Below are positions 16,950-25,717 of a stretch of DNA of 64,000 bases, piece after piece. The translations under genes and the position numbers were made by a program. Origin of the DNA: Pseudomonas sp. Irchel s3h14 (GTDB lineage Bacteria > Pseudomonadota > Gammaproteobacteria > Pseudomonadales > Pseudomonadaceae). Location of the stretch: the NCBI RefSeq assembly GCF_900187425.1, contig NZ_FYDJ01000021.1, positions 29,018 to 93,017 of the forward strand, in the 5' to 3' direction. Positions within the stretch are counted from its first letter, which is position 1. Each line of letters starts with the position of its first letter. The notes under the pieces were generated by a model. That model had not been told where the DNA came from, ran no database searches, and was given only the letters and a program-made list of their open reading frames with translations.

Positions 16950-17528
16950 TCAGGGGATTTCAATGCCTTCGGCCAGCAACATGTCCACCAGGCGAATCAA
17001 TGGCAGGCCGATCAGGCTGGTGGCGTCAGGGCCTTCGGTGCTTTGAAACAGGCTCACCCCCAAACCCTCGGCTTTGAAGCTGCCAGCGCAGTCATAGGGC
17101 TGTTCGGCGCGCAGGTAGCGTTCGATGCGTGCCTGATCGAGCGAGCGCATGTGCACGGTGAACGGCACGCAGTCGACCTGGCATTCACCGGTCTGGCTGT
17201 TGAGTAGCGCCAGGCCGGTGAGGAAGGTCACGCTGGCACCGCTGGAGTCCAGAAGCTGTTCGCGGGCCTTTTCGAAGGTGTGCGGTTTGCCGATAATCCG
17301 CTCGCCGAGTACCGCGACCTGATCGGAGCCGATGATCAGATGAGCGGGGTGGCTGCCGGCCAGCGCGCGTGCTTTTTCCTCGGCGAGGCGCTTGACCAGC
17401 TCGATAGCGGACTCGCCCGGACGATGGCTTTCGTCGATATCCGGCGAGCTGCAGGTAAACGGCAGCTGCAAGCGGGCCAGCAATTCCCGACGATAAACCG
17501 AGCTTGAAGCGAGTAATAAAGGCAGCAT
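16950..17528 (-). CDS. Maf-family nucleoside triphosphate pyrophosphatase (YceF type)
   Basis: Maf proteins hydrolyse non-canonical or methylated NTPs to NMPs. The 192 residues start MLPLLLASSSVYRRELLARL, the typical SSSxYR motif, followed by DIDESHRPGES near 39 and IIGSDQVAVL near 66. I chose the ATG at 17528 because GGAG stands six bases upstream; the two earlier Met codons lack such spacing. It is divergent from yceD; the yceF-yceD-rpmF order is conserved in gammaproteobacteria. Confidence 0.93.
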   Translation of the reverse strand: MLPLLLASSSVYRRELLARLQLPFTCSSPDIDESHRPGESAIELVKRLAEEKARALAGSHPAHLIIGSDQVAVLGERIIGKPHTFEKAREQLLDSSGASVTFLTGLALLNSQTGECQVDCVPFTVHMRSLDQARIERYLRAEQPYDCAGSFKAEGLGVSLFQSTEGPDATSLIGLPLIRLVDMLLAEGIEIP

Positions 17529-17597
17529 GCGCATCTCCAGAAGACAGGCGCGAATTCTAGCGGAGGCTTGCAAGTGACGGACAGGGCTGAATTTCCT

Positions 17598-17625
17598 TTG
17601 ACATGGCTGGGGGCATCCCTATAAT
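17598..17625 (+). promoter_or_regulatory. Near-consensus sigma-70 promoter before yceD
   Basis: TTGACA, a 16-base spacer and TATAAT: both hexamers are perfect. The -10 ends only 9 bases before the yceD ATG, so the predicted transcript begins about at the start codon. This should drive the yceD-rpmF-plsX group strongly, as expected for a ribosomal protein gene. Confidence 0.85.
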
Positions 17626-17634
17626 GCTGCGCCT

Positions 17635-18162
17635 ATGTTGAATGACCCGATTCCACCTCACGTTGACCCGCGCAAATTGGCTGATCGTGGCACCACCCTT
17701 CAAGGTGAACTGCTGCTGGCCGATTTGGAGAGACTCTGCGACCCGCTTTCCGACACTGTCGGTACGGTGCAGGCTAAATTCGTTTTTGAACGAGATGAAC
17801 GTAAGTCTGTGGTAATCCACAGCTTTATCGACACCGAAGTCAAAATGGTTTGCCAGCGTTGTCTTGAGCTGGTCACCCTGCCGATCCATAGCGAATGCAG
17901 TTATGCTGTGGTGAAGGAGGGTGCGAATACCCAGTCGTTGCCGAAAGGTTATGACGTGCTGGAACTGGGCGAAGATCCTTTGGATCTGCAGTCACTGATC
18001 GAGGAGGAGCTTCTGCTCGCCTTGCCCATTGTGCCTGCTCATCATCCGGAAGAATGCCAGCAGCCGGCGGGTCTCGATGAGCCCGAACCGAGCGAGGACG
18101 AGGTAACGCGGTCCAACCCGTTCAGTGTATTGGCGCAGTTAAAGCGTGACCCAAACGTTTAG
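17635..18162 (+). CDS. yceD: YceD / DUF177-family protein
   Basis: This 175-residue cytosolic protein is of the family encoded just before rpmF in most bacteria and is linked to 23S rRNA accumulation or processing. A conserved CQRCLE motif lies near residue 72, and the C-terminal half is acidic. No ribosome-binding site precedes the ATG, and the promoter position suggests a leaderless transcript. It is separated from rpmF by 13 bases holding TAGGAG. Confidence 0.9.
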   Translation: MLNDPIPPHVDPRKLADRGTTLQGELLLADLERLCDPLSDTVGTVQAKFVFERDERKSVVIHSFIDTEVKMVCQRCLELVTLPIHSECSYAVVKEGANTQSLPKGYDVLELGEDPLDLQSLIEEELLLALPIVPAHHPEECQQPAGLDEPEPSEDEVTRSNPFSVLAQLKRDPNV

Positions 18163-18175
18163 GAGTTAATCAATT

Positions 18176-18358
18176 ATGGCTGTTCAGCAGAACAAAAAAT
18201 CCCGCTCTGCCCGTGACATGCGTCGTTCGCACGACGCCCTGACGGCAAGCACTCTGTCTGTAGAAAAAACCACCGGTGAAATTCACCTGCGTCACCACGT
18301 ATCGCCAGAAGGCGTATACCGTGGCCGTAAAGTGATCGACAAGGGCGCTGACGAGTAA
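18176..18358 (+). CDS. rpmF: 50S ribosomal protein L32
   Basis: This 60-residue basic ribosomal protein has the typical L32 start MAVQQNKKSRSARDMRRSHD. The zinc-binding Cys pairs found in some L32 proteins are absent, so this is the zinc-independent form. It follows yceD and lies 4 bases before plsX, the conserved arrangement that ties ribosome and phospholipid genes together. Confidence 0.97.
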   Translation: MAVQQNKKSRSARDMRRSHDALTASTLSVEKTTGEIHLRHHVSPEGVYRGRKVIDKGADE

Positions 18359-18362
18359 TCAC

Positions 18363-19373
18363 TTGTCTGCTCAAGTCATCGCGATTGACGCAATGGGCGG
18401 GGACTTCGGTCCCCGCAGCATTGTTCAGGCCAGCCTTGCTTGTCTGTCTGCTACGCCCTCGCTACATCTGACCCTCGTCGGTCAATCCTCCCTTCTTGAA
18501 GAATTGCTCTCTGGCCAATCGGCTGTGGATCGCTCGCGTCTGTCGATTGCTCCGGCGTCCGAAGTCATCACCATGGACGAAAAACCTGCTCAAGCCCTGC
18601 GCGGCAAGCCCGACTCGTCGATGCGCGTGGCGCTGGAGTTGCTGCGCGATGGCAAGGTCCAGGCCTGTGTCAGTGCCGGCAATACCGGTGCGCTGATGGC
18701 GTTGTCGCGCTTCGTGCTCAAGACCTTGCCGGGCATTGATCGGCCGGCGATGGTGGCGGCGATTCCGACGCAGAAGGGTTATTGCCAGTTGCTCGACTTG
18801 GGCGCCAATGTCGATTGCAGCGCCGAGCACTTGTTGCAGTTCGCCGTGATGGGGTCGGTGGCGGCGGAAACACTGGGCATCGTTCGTCCGCGAGTGGCGC
18901 TGCTGAACATTGGTACTGAAGACATCAAGGGCAATCAGCAGGTCAAGCTGGCGGCCACCTTGTTGCAGAGTGCTCGCGGCATCAATTACATCGGTTTTGT
19001 CGAAGGTGACGGTGTGTACCGTGGCGAGGCGGATGTGGTGGTATGTGACGGTTTTGTCGGCAATATCCTGCTCAAATCCAGCGAAGGCCTGGCGACCATG
19101 ATTGCCGGGCGCATCGAAGCCTTGTTCAAGAAAAACCTTGCGTCGAAAGTGGTCGGTGCTTTGGCATTGCCGCTGATGAAGCGCTTGCAAGCTGATCTGG
19201 CGCCTGCGCGACATAACGGCGCAAGTTTCCTTGGTTTGCAGGGAATTGTGGTGAAAAGCCATGGTTCGGCGGGGGTTCAGGGCTTCCAGAGTGCGATTCA
19301 GCGCGCCTTGATCGAGATCCAGGAAAACCTGCCGGAACGCATTCACGGTCGCCTGGAGGATTTGTTGCTTTAG
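18363..19373 (+). CDS. plsX: Phosphate acyltransferase PlsX
   Basis: PlsX makes acyl-phosphate from acyl-ACP, feeding PlsY for phosphatidic acid synthesis. The 336 residues include the family start VIAIDAMGGDFGP and GNTGALMALSRF near residue 107. The probable start is TTG at 18363, giving SAQVIAIDAMGG, because no ATG or GTG fits before the conserved start. This rare start codon may keep expression low next to the highly expressed rpmF. It leads into the fab genes. Confidence 0.95.
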   Translation: MSAQVIAIDAMGGDFGPRSIVQASLACLSATPSLHLTLVGQSSLLEELLSGQSAVDRSRLSIAPASEVITMDEKPAQALRGKPDSSMRVALELLRDGKVQACVSAGNTGALMALSRFVLKTLPGIDRPAMVAAIPTQKGYCQLLDLGANVDCSAEHLLQFAVMGSVAAETLGIVRPRVALLNIGTEDIKGNQQVKLAATLLQSARGINYIGFVEGDGVYRGEADVVVCDGFVGNILLKSSEGLATMIAGRIEALFKKNLASKVVGALALPLMKRLQADLAPARHNGASFLGLQGIVVKSHGSAGVQGFQSAIQRALIEIQENLPERIHGRLEDLLL

Positions 19374-19498
19374 GCGTTTTCGTCGGACAATGCTTAAATG
19401 TGACCGCTCAGTTCAATTTGCCATCCAACTGTCAGTTTCTTGCGTCCCCCAAGCGGGACGTCAATTCTCCGACGACAAGATCATTAGGGGCTTGTTAC

Positions 19499-20437
19499 AT
19501 GTCTGCTTCCCTCGCATTCGTCTTTCCGGGACAGGGTTCGCAGTCCCTCGGCATGCTGGCCGAGTTGGGCGCGCAACATCTGGTTGTCCTCGAAACATTC
19601 AAAGAAGCTTCCGATGCTCTGGGTTACGACCTGTGGGCACTGACCCAGCAAGGGCCGGAAGAGCAACTCAATCAAACCGATAAAACCCAGCCGGCCATTC
19701 TGACCGCCTCGATTGCCTTGTGGCGTCTGTGGCTGGCTGAAGGTGGCGCGCGTCCGGCTTATGTTGCCGGGCACAGCCTGGGCGAATACAGCGCACTGGT
19801 TGCCGCGGGCAGTCTGAGCCTGGGTGACGCGGTGAAGCTGGTCCAGCGCCGTGGTCAGTTGATGCAGGAAGCCGTTCCGGCCGGGCAAGGAGGCATGGCC
19901 GCCATTCTCGGTCTGGACGATGCTGATGTGCTGGCAGCCTGCGCCGAAGCGGCGCAAGGCGAAGTGGTCAGTGCAGTCAACTTCAACTCCCCTGGTCAAG
20001 TGGTCATCGCCGGTGCCAAGGCTGCGGTCGAGCGTGCCATCGAAGGCTGCAAGGCTCGTGGTGCCAAGCGCGCCATGCCATTGCCGGTCAGCGTGCCGTC
20101 CCATTGCGAGCTGATGCGTCCGGCGGCCGAGCGTTTCGCCGAGTCGATCGCTGCGATCGACTGGCAGGCGCCGCAGATTCCAGTGGTTCAAAACGTCAGC
20201 GCCACTGTGCCGGCCGATCTGGAAACCCTCAAGCGCGATCTGCTTGAACAGCTCTACAAGCCTGTTCGCTGGGTCGAATCGGTTCAGGCATTGGCCGCCA
20301 AAGGTGCTACCCAGTTGGTCGAATGTGGCCCAGGTAAAGTGCTGGCTGGTCTGAACAAGCGTTGCGCCGAAGGCGTGTCGACATCCAACCTCAATACCCC
20401 CGACGCCTTCGCTGCCGCCCGCGCAGCGTTGGCTTGA
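19499..20437 (+). CDS. fabD: Malonyl-CoA:ACP transacylase FabD
   Basis: FabD moves malonyl from CoA to acyl carrier protein for chain elongation. The 312 residues begin MSASLAFVFPGQGSQ. The nucleophile elbow GHSLGEYSAL holds Ser93, and VPSHCELM near residue 200 holds the catalytic His. I chose the ATG at 19499; an open frame continues upstream but lacks family similarity. A 125-base gap after plsX may hold an internal promoter. Confidence 0.96.
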   Translation: MSASLAFVFPGQGSQSLGMLAELGAQHLVVLETFKEASDALGYDLWALTQQGPEEQLNQTDKTQPAILTASIALWRLWLAEGGARPAYVAGHSLGEYSALVAAGSLSLGDAVKLVQRRGQLMQEAVPAGQGGMAAILGLDDADVLAACAEAAQGEVVSAVNFNSPGQVVIAGAKAAVERAIEGCKARGAKRAMPLPVSVPSHCELMRPAAERFAESIAAIDWQAPQIPVVQNVSATVPADLETLKRDLLEQLYKPVRWVESVQALAAKGATQLVECGPGKVLAGLNKRCAEGVSTSNLNTPDAFAAARAALA

Positions 20438-20453
20438 ATCAGGAGAAGCCTGC

Positions 20454-21197
20454 ATGAGTCTGCAAGGTAAAGTTGCACTGGTCACTGGCGCGAGCCGCGG
20501 TATCGGCCAGGCTATCGCCCTGGAACTGGGTCGTCAGGGCGCCATCGTTATCGGCACCGCGACATCTGCCTCGGGTGCCGAGCGCATTGCGGCAACCCTG
20601 AAGGAAAACGGGATTCAAGGCACTGGCCTGGAACTCAATGTCACCAGCGACGAATCCGTTGCTGCAGTACTGGCGAGCATTACATCGCAGTTCGGTGCTC
20701 CGGCGATCCTGGTCAATAATGCCGGTATCACCCGCGATAATCTGATGATGCGCATGAAAAATGACGAATGGCATGACGTCGTCGATACCAACCTGAACAG
20801 TCTGTTCCGCCTGTCCAAGGGCGTTTTGCGCGGTATGACCAAAGCCCGTTGGGGACGAATTATCAGTATTGGCTCGGTTGTGGGTGCCATGGGCAACGCA
20901 GGCCAAGTAAACTACGCAGCCGCCAAGGCCGGTCTGGAAGGTTTCAGCCGTTCACTGGCGCGTGAAGTCGGTTCGCGTTCGATTACGGTAAACTCGGTGG
21001 CCCCTGGGTTCATCGACACCGATATGACCCGCGAACTGCCCGAGGCACAGCGTGAAGCCTTGCAGACGCAGATTCCGCTGGGCCGTCTGGGGCAAGCTCA
21101 AGAGATCGCGTCTGTGGTCGCTTTTCTTGCATCCGACGGTGCGGCTTACGTTACTGGGGCTACAATCCCGGTGAACGGCGGGATGTACATGAGTTAA
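20454..21197 (+). CDS. fabG: 3-oxoacyl-ACP reductase FabG
   Basis: FabG reduces 3-ketoacyl-ACP with NADPH. The 247-residue SDR has the cofactor motif TGASRGIG (11-18), NNAG at 88-91 and the catalytic Ser141, Tyr154 and Lys158 (YAAAK). It lies 16 bases after fabD behind AGGAGAAG. Confidence 0.97.
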   Translation: MSLQGKVALVTGASRGIGQAIALELGRQGAIVIGTATSASGAERIAATLKENGIQGTGLELNVTSDESVAAVLASITSQFGAPAILVNNAGITRDNLMMRMKNDEWHDVVDTNLNSLFRLSKGVLRGMTKARWGRIISIGSVVGAMGNAGQVNYAAAKAGLEGFSRSLAREVGSRSITVNSVAPGFIDTDMTRELPEAQREALQTQIPLGRLGQAQEIASVVAFLASDGAAYVTGATIPVNGGMYMS

Positions 21198-21308
21198 ATG
21201 TGACGGGTTGCTTCAAAAAAATGTCATACGAGCTGTCTAAAATCCGTTATAAAGCTGCAATCTATTTATAGGCAGAGGGTCGTCGGGTTTGAGGAGTGAA
21301 GCTTTCAG

Positions 21309-21336
21309 TTGAAAAACTGAAAAGTCTTTCTATACA
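21309..21336 (+). promoter_or_regulatory. Promoter before acpP
   Basis: TTGAAA, 16 bases, TATACA gives a start about 45 bases before the acpP ATG. A separate strong promoter for acpP fits the abundance of acyl carrier protein. Confidence 0.6.
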
Positions 21337-21388
21337 CTTACCCACTGGCCAGCTGCCTGAATTTGTCCATTAGGAGTGAAAACAAGGT

Positions 21389-21625
21389 ATGAGCACCATC
21401 GAAGAGCGCGTCAAGAAAATCGTTGCTGAGCAACTGGGCGTTAAAGAAGAAGAAGTGGTCAACACTGCTTCCTTCGTTGAAGACCTGGGTGCCGACTCCC
21501 TTGACACTGTTGAGCTGGTGATGGCTCTGGAAGAGGAATTCGAGACCGAAATCCCTGACGAAGAAGCTGAGAAGATCACTACTGTACAAGCCGCAATCGA
21601 TTACGTTACTAACCATCAGGCTTAA
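21389..21625 (+). CDS. acpP: Acyl carrier protein AcpP
   Basis: This 78-residue, very acidic carrier holds growing acyl chains on 4'-phosphopantetheine at Ser37 in GADSLDTVEL. Sequence and length are those of the housekeeping ACP. Its start MSTIEERVKKIVAEQLGV is diagnostic. A strong terminator follows, so acpP can be a short, separate transcript. Confidence 0.98.
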   Translation: MSTIEERVKKIVAEQLGVKEEEVVNTASFVEDLGADSLDTVELVMALEEEFETEIPDEEAEKITTVQAAIDYVTNHQA

Positions 21626-21654
21626 TAGCTTGTAATCGTTGCTTGCTGTCATGG

Positions 21655-21689
21655 AAAAACCGCACTGCCATCACGGCGTGCGGTTTTTT
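21655..21689 (+). terminator. Terminator after acpP
   Basis: AAAAACCGCAC pairs with GTGCGGTTTTT across a loop, followed by T and C. Confidence 0.9.
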
Positions 21690-21736
21690 CTTTAGGCCTG
21701 ATGCAAAGTCGTCGTCATTTGAAAAAGGAGAGTGCT

Positions 21737-22981
21737 GTGTCGCGTAGACGCGTCGTAGTCACCGGTATGGGTATGTTGTCGCCACTGGGCACGGATGTGC
21801 CGAGCAGTTGGCAGGGCATTCTGGCTGGCCGCAGTGGCATTGGTCTGATCGAACACACCGACCTTTCTGCCTATTCCACCCGTTTTGGCGGCTCGGTAAA
21901 GGGCTTCAATGTCGAGGAATACCTGTCGGTCAAGGAAGCTCGCAAGCTCGACCTGTTCATTCAATACGGTCTTGCCGCAGGTTTTCAGGCAGTTCGTAAC
22001 GCCGGTCTGGAAGTCACCGACGCCAACCGTGAGCGCATCGGCGTGGCCATGGGTTCGGGTATTGGCGGACTGACCAATATCGAAGAAACCAGCCGCACAC
22101 TGCATGATTCCGGCCCACGACGGATCTCTCCGTTTTTCGTGCCAGGCTCGATCATCAATATGATTTCCGGTTTCCTGTCCATCCATCTGGGCGCACAGGG
22201 ACCTAACTACGCCATCGCCACTGCGTGTACCACCGGTACGCACTGCATCGGCATGGCGGCACGCAACATCATGTACGACGAAGCCGACGTGATGATTGCC
22301 GGCGGCGCTGAAATGGCGGCTTGCGGTCTGGGCATGGGCGGCTTCGGAGCCTCCCGCGCACTGTCGACCCGCAACGACGAACCGACCCGCGCCAGCCGTC
22401 CATGGGACAAGGGCCGTGATGGCTTCGTGCTGTCCGACGGTGCCGGCGCTCTGGTTCTGGAAGAACTGGAACACGCCAAGGCCCGTGGTGCGACGATCTA
22501 CGCCGAGCTGATCGGCTTTGGCACCAGTGGCGATGCCTACCACATGACTTCGCCTCCGGCCGATGGTGCGGGTGCTGCACGTTGCATTACCAATGCGCTG
22601 CGCGATGCCAAGATCAATGGCGATCAGGTTCAGTACGTCAATGCTCACGGCACCTCGACGTCGGCCGGCGACCTTGCCGAAGCCTGTGCGATCAAGTCGG
22701 TGTTCGGCGATCACGCTTACAAGCTGGCGGTCAGTTCGACCAAGTCCATGACCGGTCACCTGTTGGGTGCGGCGGGCGCGGTCGAGGCGATCTTCAGTGT
22801 GCTGGCGATCAACAGCCAGGTAGCGCCGCCGACCATCAACCTTGATGAGCCGGACGAAGGTTGCGACCTCGATTTCGTACCGCATACCGCGCGCAATATG
22901 GATATCGATGTGGTGTTGTCCAACTCCTTCGGGTTTGGCGGCACCAACGGCTCGCTGGTGTTCCGCCGGTTCGCTGACTGA
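21737..22981 (+). CDS. fabF: 3-oxoacyl-ACP synthase II FabF
   Basis: FabF condenses malonyl-ACP with acyl-ACP. The 414 residues have the Cys-His-His triad: Cys164 (TACTTGTH), His near 301 (NAHGTSTSAGD) and His near 338 (STKSMTGHLLGA). I chose the GTG at 21737 because GGAG lies 6-7 bases before it and the protein then begins SRRRVVVTGMG as relatives do. Its stop overlaps the pabC start (TGATG). Confidence 0.96.
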   Translation: MSRRRVVVTGMGMLSPLGTDVPSSWQGILAGRSGIGLIEHTDLSAYSTRFGGSVKGFNVEEYLSVKEARKLDLFIQYGLAAGFQAVRNAGLEVTDANRERIGVAMGSGIGGLTNIEETSRTLHDSGPRRISPFFVPGSIINMISGFLSIHLGAQGPNYAIATACTTGTHCIGMAARNIMYDEADVMIAGGAEMAACGLGMGGFGASRALSTRNDEPTRASRPWDKGRDGFVLSDGAGALVLEELEHAKARGATIYAELIGFGTSGDAYHMTSPPADGAGAARCITNALRDAKINGDQVQYVNAHGTSTSAGDLAEACAIKSVFGDHAYKLAVSSTKSMTGHLLGAAGAVEAIFSVLAINSQVAPPTINLDEPDEGCDLDFVPHTARNMDIDVVLSNSFGFGGTNGSLVFRRFAD

Positions 22982-23796
22982 TGGACAGCTGGGTCGACGG
23001 TCAGCCGGCTGACGCTTTGTCGCTGAAGGATCGCGGCCTGGCTTACGGTGATGGTCTGTTCGAGACCATCGCTGTGCGCAACGGCACTCCGGTGCTGCTG
23101 GATCGGCATCTGGTGCGTTTGGTCAAGGGTTGCCAGCGGTTGGCAATTAATCTCGACCATGCGGCTGTGTGCACTGAGTTACTGACCTATGCCCAAGCGT
23201 TGGGCGAAGGTGTGCTCAAACTCATCATCACGCGTGGCGAAAGCGCGCGCGGCTATGCGCCCGATCCTTCGGCTCAGGCGCGCCGCATCATGCTGGGCAA
23301 CCCTCCTGCGGTTTATCCTGCTGCCCATGCGGAGCAGGGCGTTCGCCTGTTCCCCTGTGCGACGCGGCTTTCCAAACAGCCTCTGCTCGCCGGACTCAAA
23401 CACCTGAACCGTCTTGAGCAGGTCATCGCCCGCTCCGAATGGCAAGACACCGATCATGCCGAAGGCTTGATGCTCGATCAGGCCGGGCGCGTCATTGAAG
23501 GCGTGTTCAGCAATCTGTTCCTGATCCGCGATGGCGTGTTGATCACGGCTGATTTGAAACGCTGCGGCGTGGCCGGCGTGATGCGTGCCGAATTATTGTT
23601 TCAAGCCGAGTCATTGGGGATCCCCACGCAAATCACCGACATCACCCTCGATCAGCTGCAATGGGCTGATGAAGTCTTTGTCTGCAACAGCGTGTATGGC
23701 GTTTGGCCGGTGCGCGCCTATGCCGCACTAAGCTGGCCGGTTGGTCCGCTCACCCGTAAACTCCAAACCATTGCCCGCGCGCTACTGGATGCTTGA
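22981..23796 (+). CDS. pabC: Aminodeoxychorismate lyase PabC
   Basis: PabC is a PLP enzyme of the class IV aminotransferase fold that splits 4-amino-4-deoxychorismate into p-aminobenzoate and pyruvate for folate. The 271 residues show DRGLAYGDGLFET near 17, the predicted PLP lysine in GLKHLNRLEQ near 140, and EGVFSNLFLI near 172. Between fabF and mltG is its usual place. Confidence 0.94.
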   Translation: MDSWVDGQPADALSLKDRGLAYGDGLFETIAVRNGTPVLLDRHLVRLVKGCQRLAINLDHAAVCTELLTYAQALGEGVLKLIITRGESARGYAPDPSAQARRIMLGNPPAVYPAAHAEQGVRLFPCATRLSKQPLLAGLKHLNRLEQVIARSEWQDTDHAEGLMLDQAGRVIEGVFSNLFLIRDGVLITADLKRCGVAGVMRAELLFQAESLGIPTQITDITLDQLQWADEVFVCNSVYGVWPVRAYAALSWPVGPLTRKLQTIARALLDA

Positions 23797-23799
23797 TAC

Positions 23800-25065
23800 G
23801 TGAGACGTAAATTCTTGCTGCTGCTGGAAACCGGATTGGTTCTGGCAGGGCTGTGTCTGGGCGCTTCCGCCTGGAAAATCCATTCGGCGCTGGAACAGCC
23901 GCTGAACATCACTCAGGAAGAGCTGCTGGAAGTGCCCAAAGGAACGACACCGACCCGCACCTTCTATCGACTCGAAGCCGATGGCGTCATCAAGGATGCT
24001 TTCTGGCTGCGTGTGTATTGGCGCTTCAATCTCGCCAAACAACCGTTGCACAAGGGCGAGTACCGCATGCAGCCCGGCATGACCGTCGAAGGCCTGATTG
24101 ACCTGTGGAAACGCGGGGAAATGGTTCAGTACAGCCTGACCCTGGTCGAAGGCTGGAATTTTCATCAGGTCCGCGCTGCTCTGGCCAAGGATGAAAAACT
24201 CGAAAAGACCCTCAACGGTTTGAGTGATAGCGAGGTGATGGACAAACTCGGCCACACCGGGATTTTTCCGGAAGGGCGATTTTTCCCTGACACCTATCGC
24301 TTCGTGCGCGGCATGACCGATGTCGAGCTGCTGAAAAAAGCCTACGACCGCCTCGACGAAGTCCTGGCCAAGGAGTGGAGCCAGCGCGCCGCTGACGTGC
24401 CGTACACCGAACCCTATCAGGCGCTGATCATGGCCTCGTTGGTGGAGAAGGAAACCGGCGTGCCGCAGGAGCGCGGGCAAATCGCTGGCGTATTTGTACG
24501 GCGCATGGAAATGGGCATGTTGTTGCAAACGGATCCGACCGTGATCTATGGCCTCGGTGATCGTTACAACGGCAAATTGACTCGCGCCCACCTCAAGGAA
24601 GCGACGCCGTACAACACCTACATGATTTCGGGACTGCCGCCGACCCCGATCGCCATGGTCGGCCGCGAAGCGATTCATGCAGCGTTGAATCCGGTGGCTG
24701 GCAATAGCCTCTATTTCGTGGCTCGTGGTGATGGCAGTCACGTGTTCTCCGATGATCTGGACGCGCACAATAACGCTGTGCGTGAGTTCCAGATCAAGCG
24801 CCGTGCCGACTACCGCTCCAGCCCCGCGCCGACCACGGCGCCAGAGGCGACGGATGAGCAGGCACCGATCCCGGCTGCTTCGCCCGACACCGCCTCCGAG
24901 GCTTTGCCGCAAGTGCCGCCGCAAGAGCCTGCTCAGGCGGCGTCACCAGAGCCGCAAGCGCCTGACCCGTCGCCATCACCGGAGCCGGCGCAAGAACCCG
25001 CTCAAGAACCCGCAGCCGCACCCGCGCCCGAACCGGATGCAACCGCGCCGCAAAGCCCGCAATGA
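23800..25065 (+). CDS. mltG: Endolytic transglycosylase MltG (YceG family), with long Pro/Ala tail
   Basis: MltG is an inner-membrane-anchored enzyme that cuts nascent glycan strands and ends their polymerisation. Residues 4-24 form the membrane anchor; the YceG domain covers about 40-330, with MASLVEKETGVPQERG near 210 holding the catalytic Glu. Of 421 residues, the last 80 or so are a Pro/Ala/Gln/Glu-rich tail (repeated PAQEPA-type units) not found in E. coli MltG; it should be disordered. Starts with GTG at 23800, 3 bases after pabC. Confidence 0.93.
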   Translation: MRRKFLLLLETGLVLAGLCLGASAWKIHSALEQPLNITQEELLEVPKGTTPTRTFYRLEADGVIKDAFWLRVYWRFNLAKQPLHKGEYRMQPGMTVEGLIDLWKRGEMVQYSLTLVEGWNFHQVRAALAKDEKLEKTLNGLSDSEVMDKLGHTGIFPEGRFFPDTYRFVRGMTDVELLKKAYDRLDEVLAKEWSQRAADVPYTEPYQALIMASLVEKETGVPQERGQIAGVFVRRMEMGMLLQTDPTVIYGLGDRYNGKLTRAHLKEATPYNTYMISGLPPTPIAMVGREAIHAALNPVAGNSLYFVARGDGSHVFSDDLDAHNNAVREFQIKRRADYRSSPAPTTAPEATDEQAPIPAASPDTASEALPQVPPQEPAQAASPEPQAPDPSPSPEPAQEPAQEPAAAPAPEPDATAPQSPQ

Positions 25066-25084
25066 CTCTGACTAAGGACTGCCT

Positions 25085-25717
25085 GTGACTGGCTTGTTTA
25101 TTACCCTGGAAGGCCCGGAAGGGGCCGGCAAGAGCACCAATCGCGAATACCTGGCCGAGCGCCTGCGCGCCGCGGGTATCGAGGTCGTGCTGACTCGCGA
25201 ACCAGGCGGCACGCCGTTGGCCGAGCGGATTCGCGAAGTGCTGCTGGCGCCGGTTGACGAAGTCATGAACCCCGACACCGAGTTGCTGTTGGTGTTCGCC
25301 GCGCGAGCCCAGCATCTGGCCGAGGTGATTCGCCCGGCACTGGCCCGCGGTGCGGTGGTCCTGTGTGATCGCTTTACCGATTCGACCTATGCCTATCAGG
25401 GTGGCGGCCGCGGCCTGTCGCTGGAGCGCATCGCGACCCTGGAAGCCTTCGTCCAGGGCGATCTGCGCCCGGACCTGACGTTGATTTTCGATCTGCCGGT
25501 GGAAGTGGGCCTGGCCCGCGCCAGTGCTCGTGGTCGTCTTGATCGTTTCGAACTCGAAGGCCGAACCTTTTTTGATGCGGTGCGCAGTGCTTTCCTCAAG
25601 CGTGCTGAAGCGGATCCTGCGCGTTATGTCCTGGTCGATGCCGCCCAGCCGTTGGCGCAGGTTCAGCAGGCACTGGATGCCTTGCTGCCGCGCCTGCTGG
25701 AGTTGACCCGTGGCTGA
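25085..25717 (+). CDS. tmk: Thymidylate kinase
   Basis: Tmk phosphorylates dTMP to dTDP. The 210 residues have the P-loop GPEGAGKST (10-18), the DRFTDSTYAYQGGGR motif near 97 and a lid region with SARGRLDRFE near 146. It starts with a GTG and overlaps holB by 8 bases, as in many bacteria. Confidence 0.96.
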   Translation: MTGLFITLEGPEGAGKSTNREYLAERLRAAGIEVVLTREPGGTPLAERIREVLLAPVDEVMNPDTELLLVFAARAQHLAEVIRPALARGAVVLCDRFTDSTYAYQGGGRGLSLERIATLEAFVQGDLRPDLTLIFDLPVEVGLARASARGRLDRFELEGRTFFDAVRSAFLKRAEADPARYVLVDAAQPLAQVQQALDALLPRLLELTRG

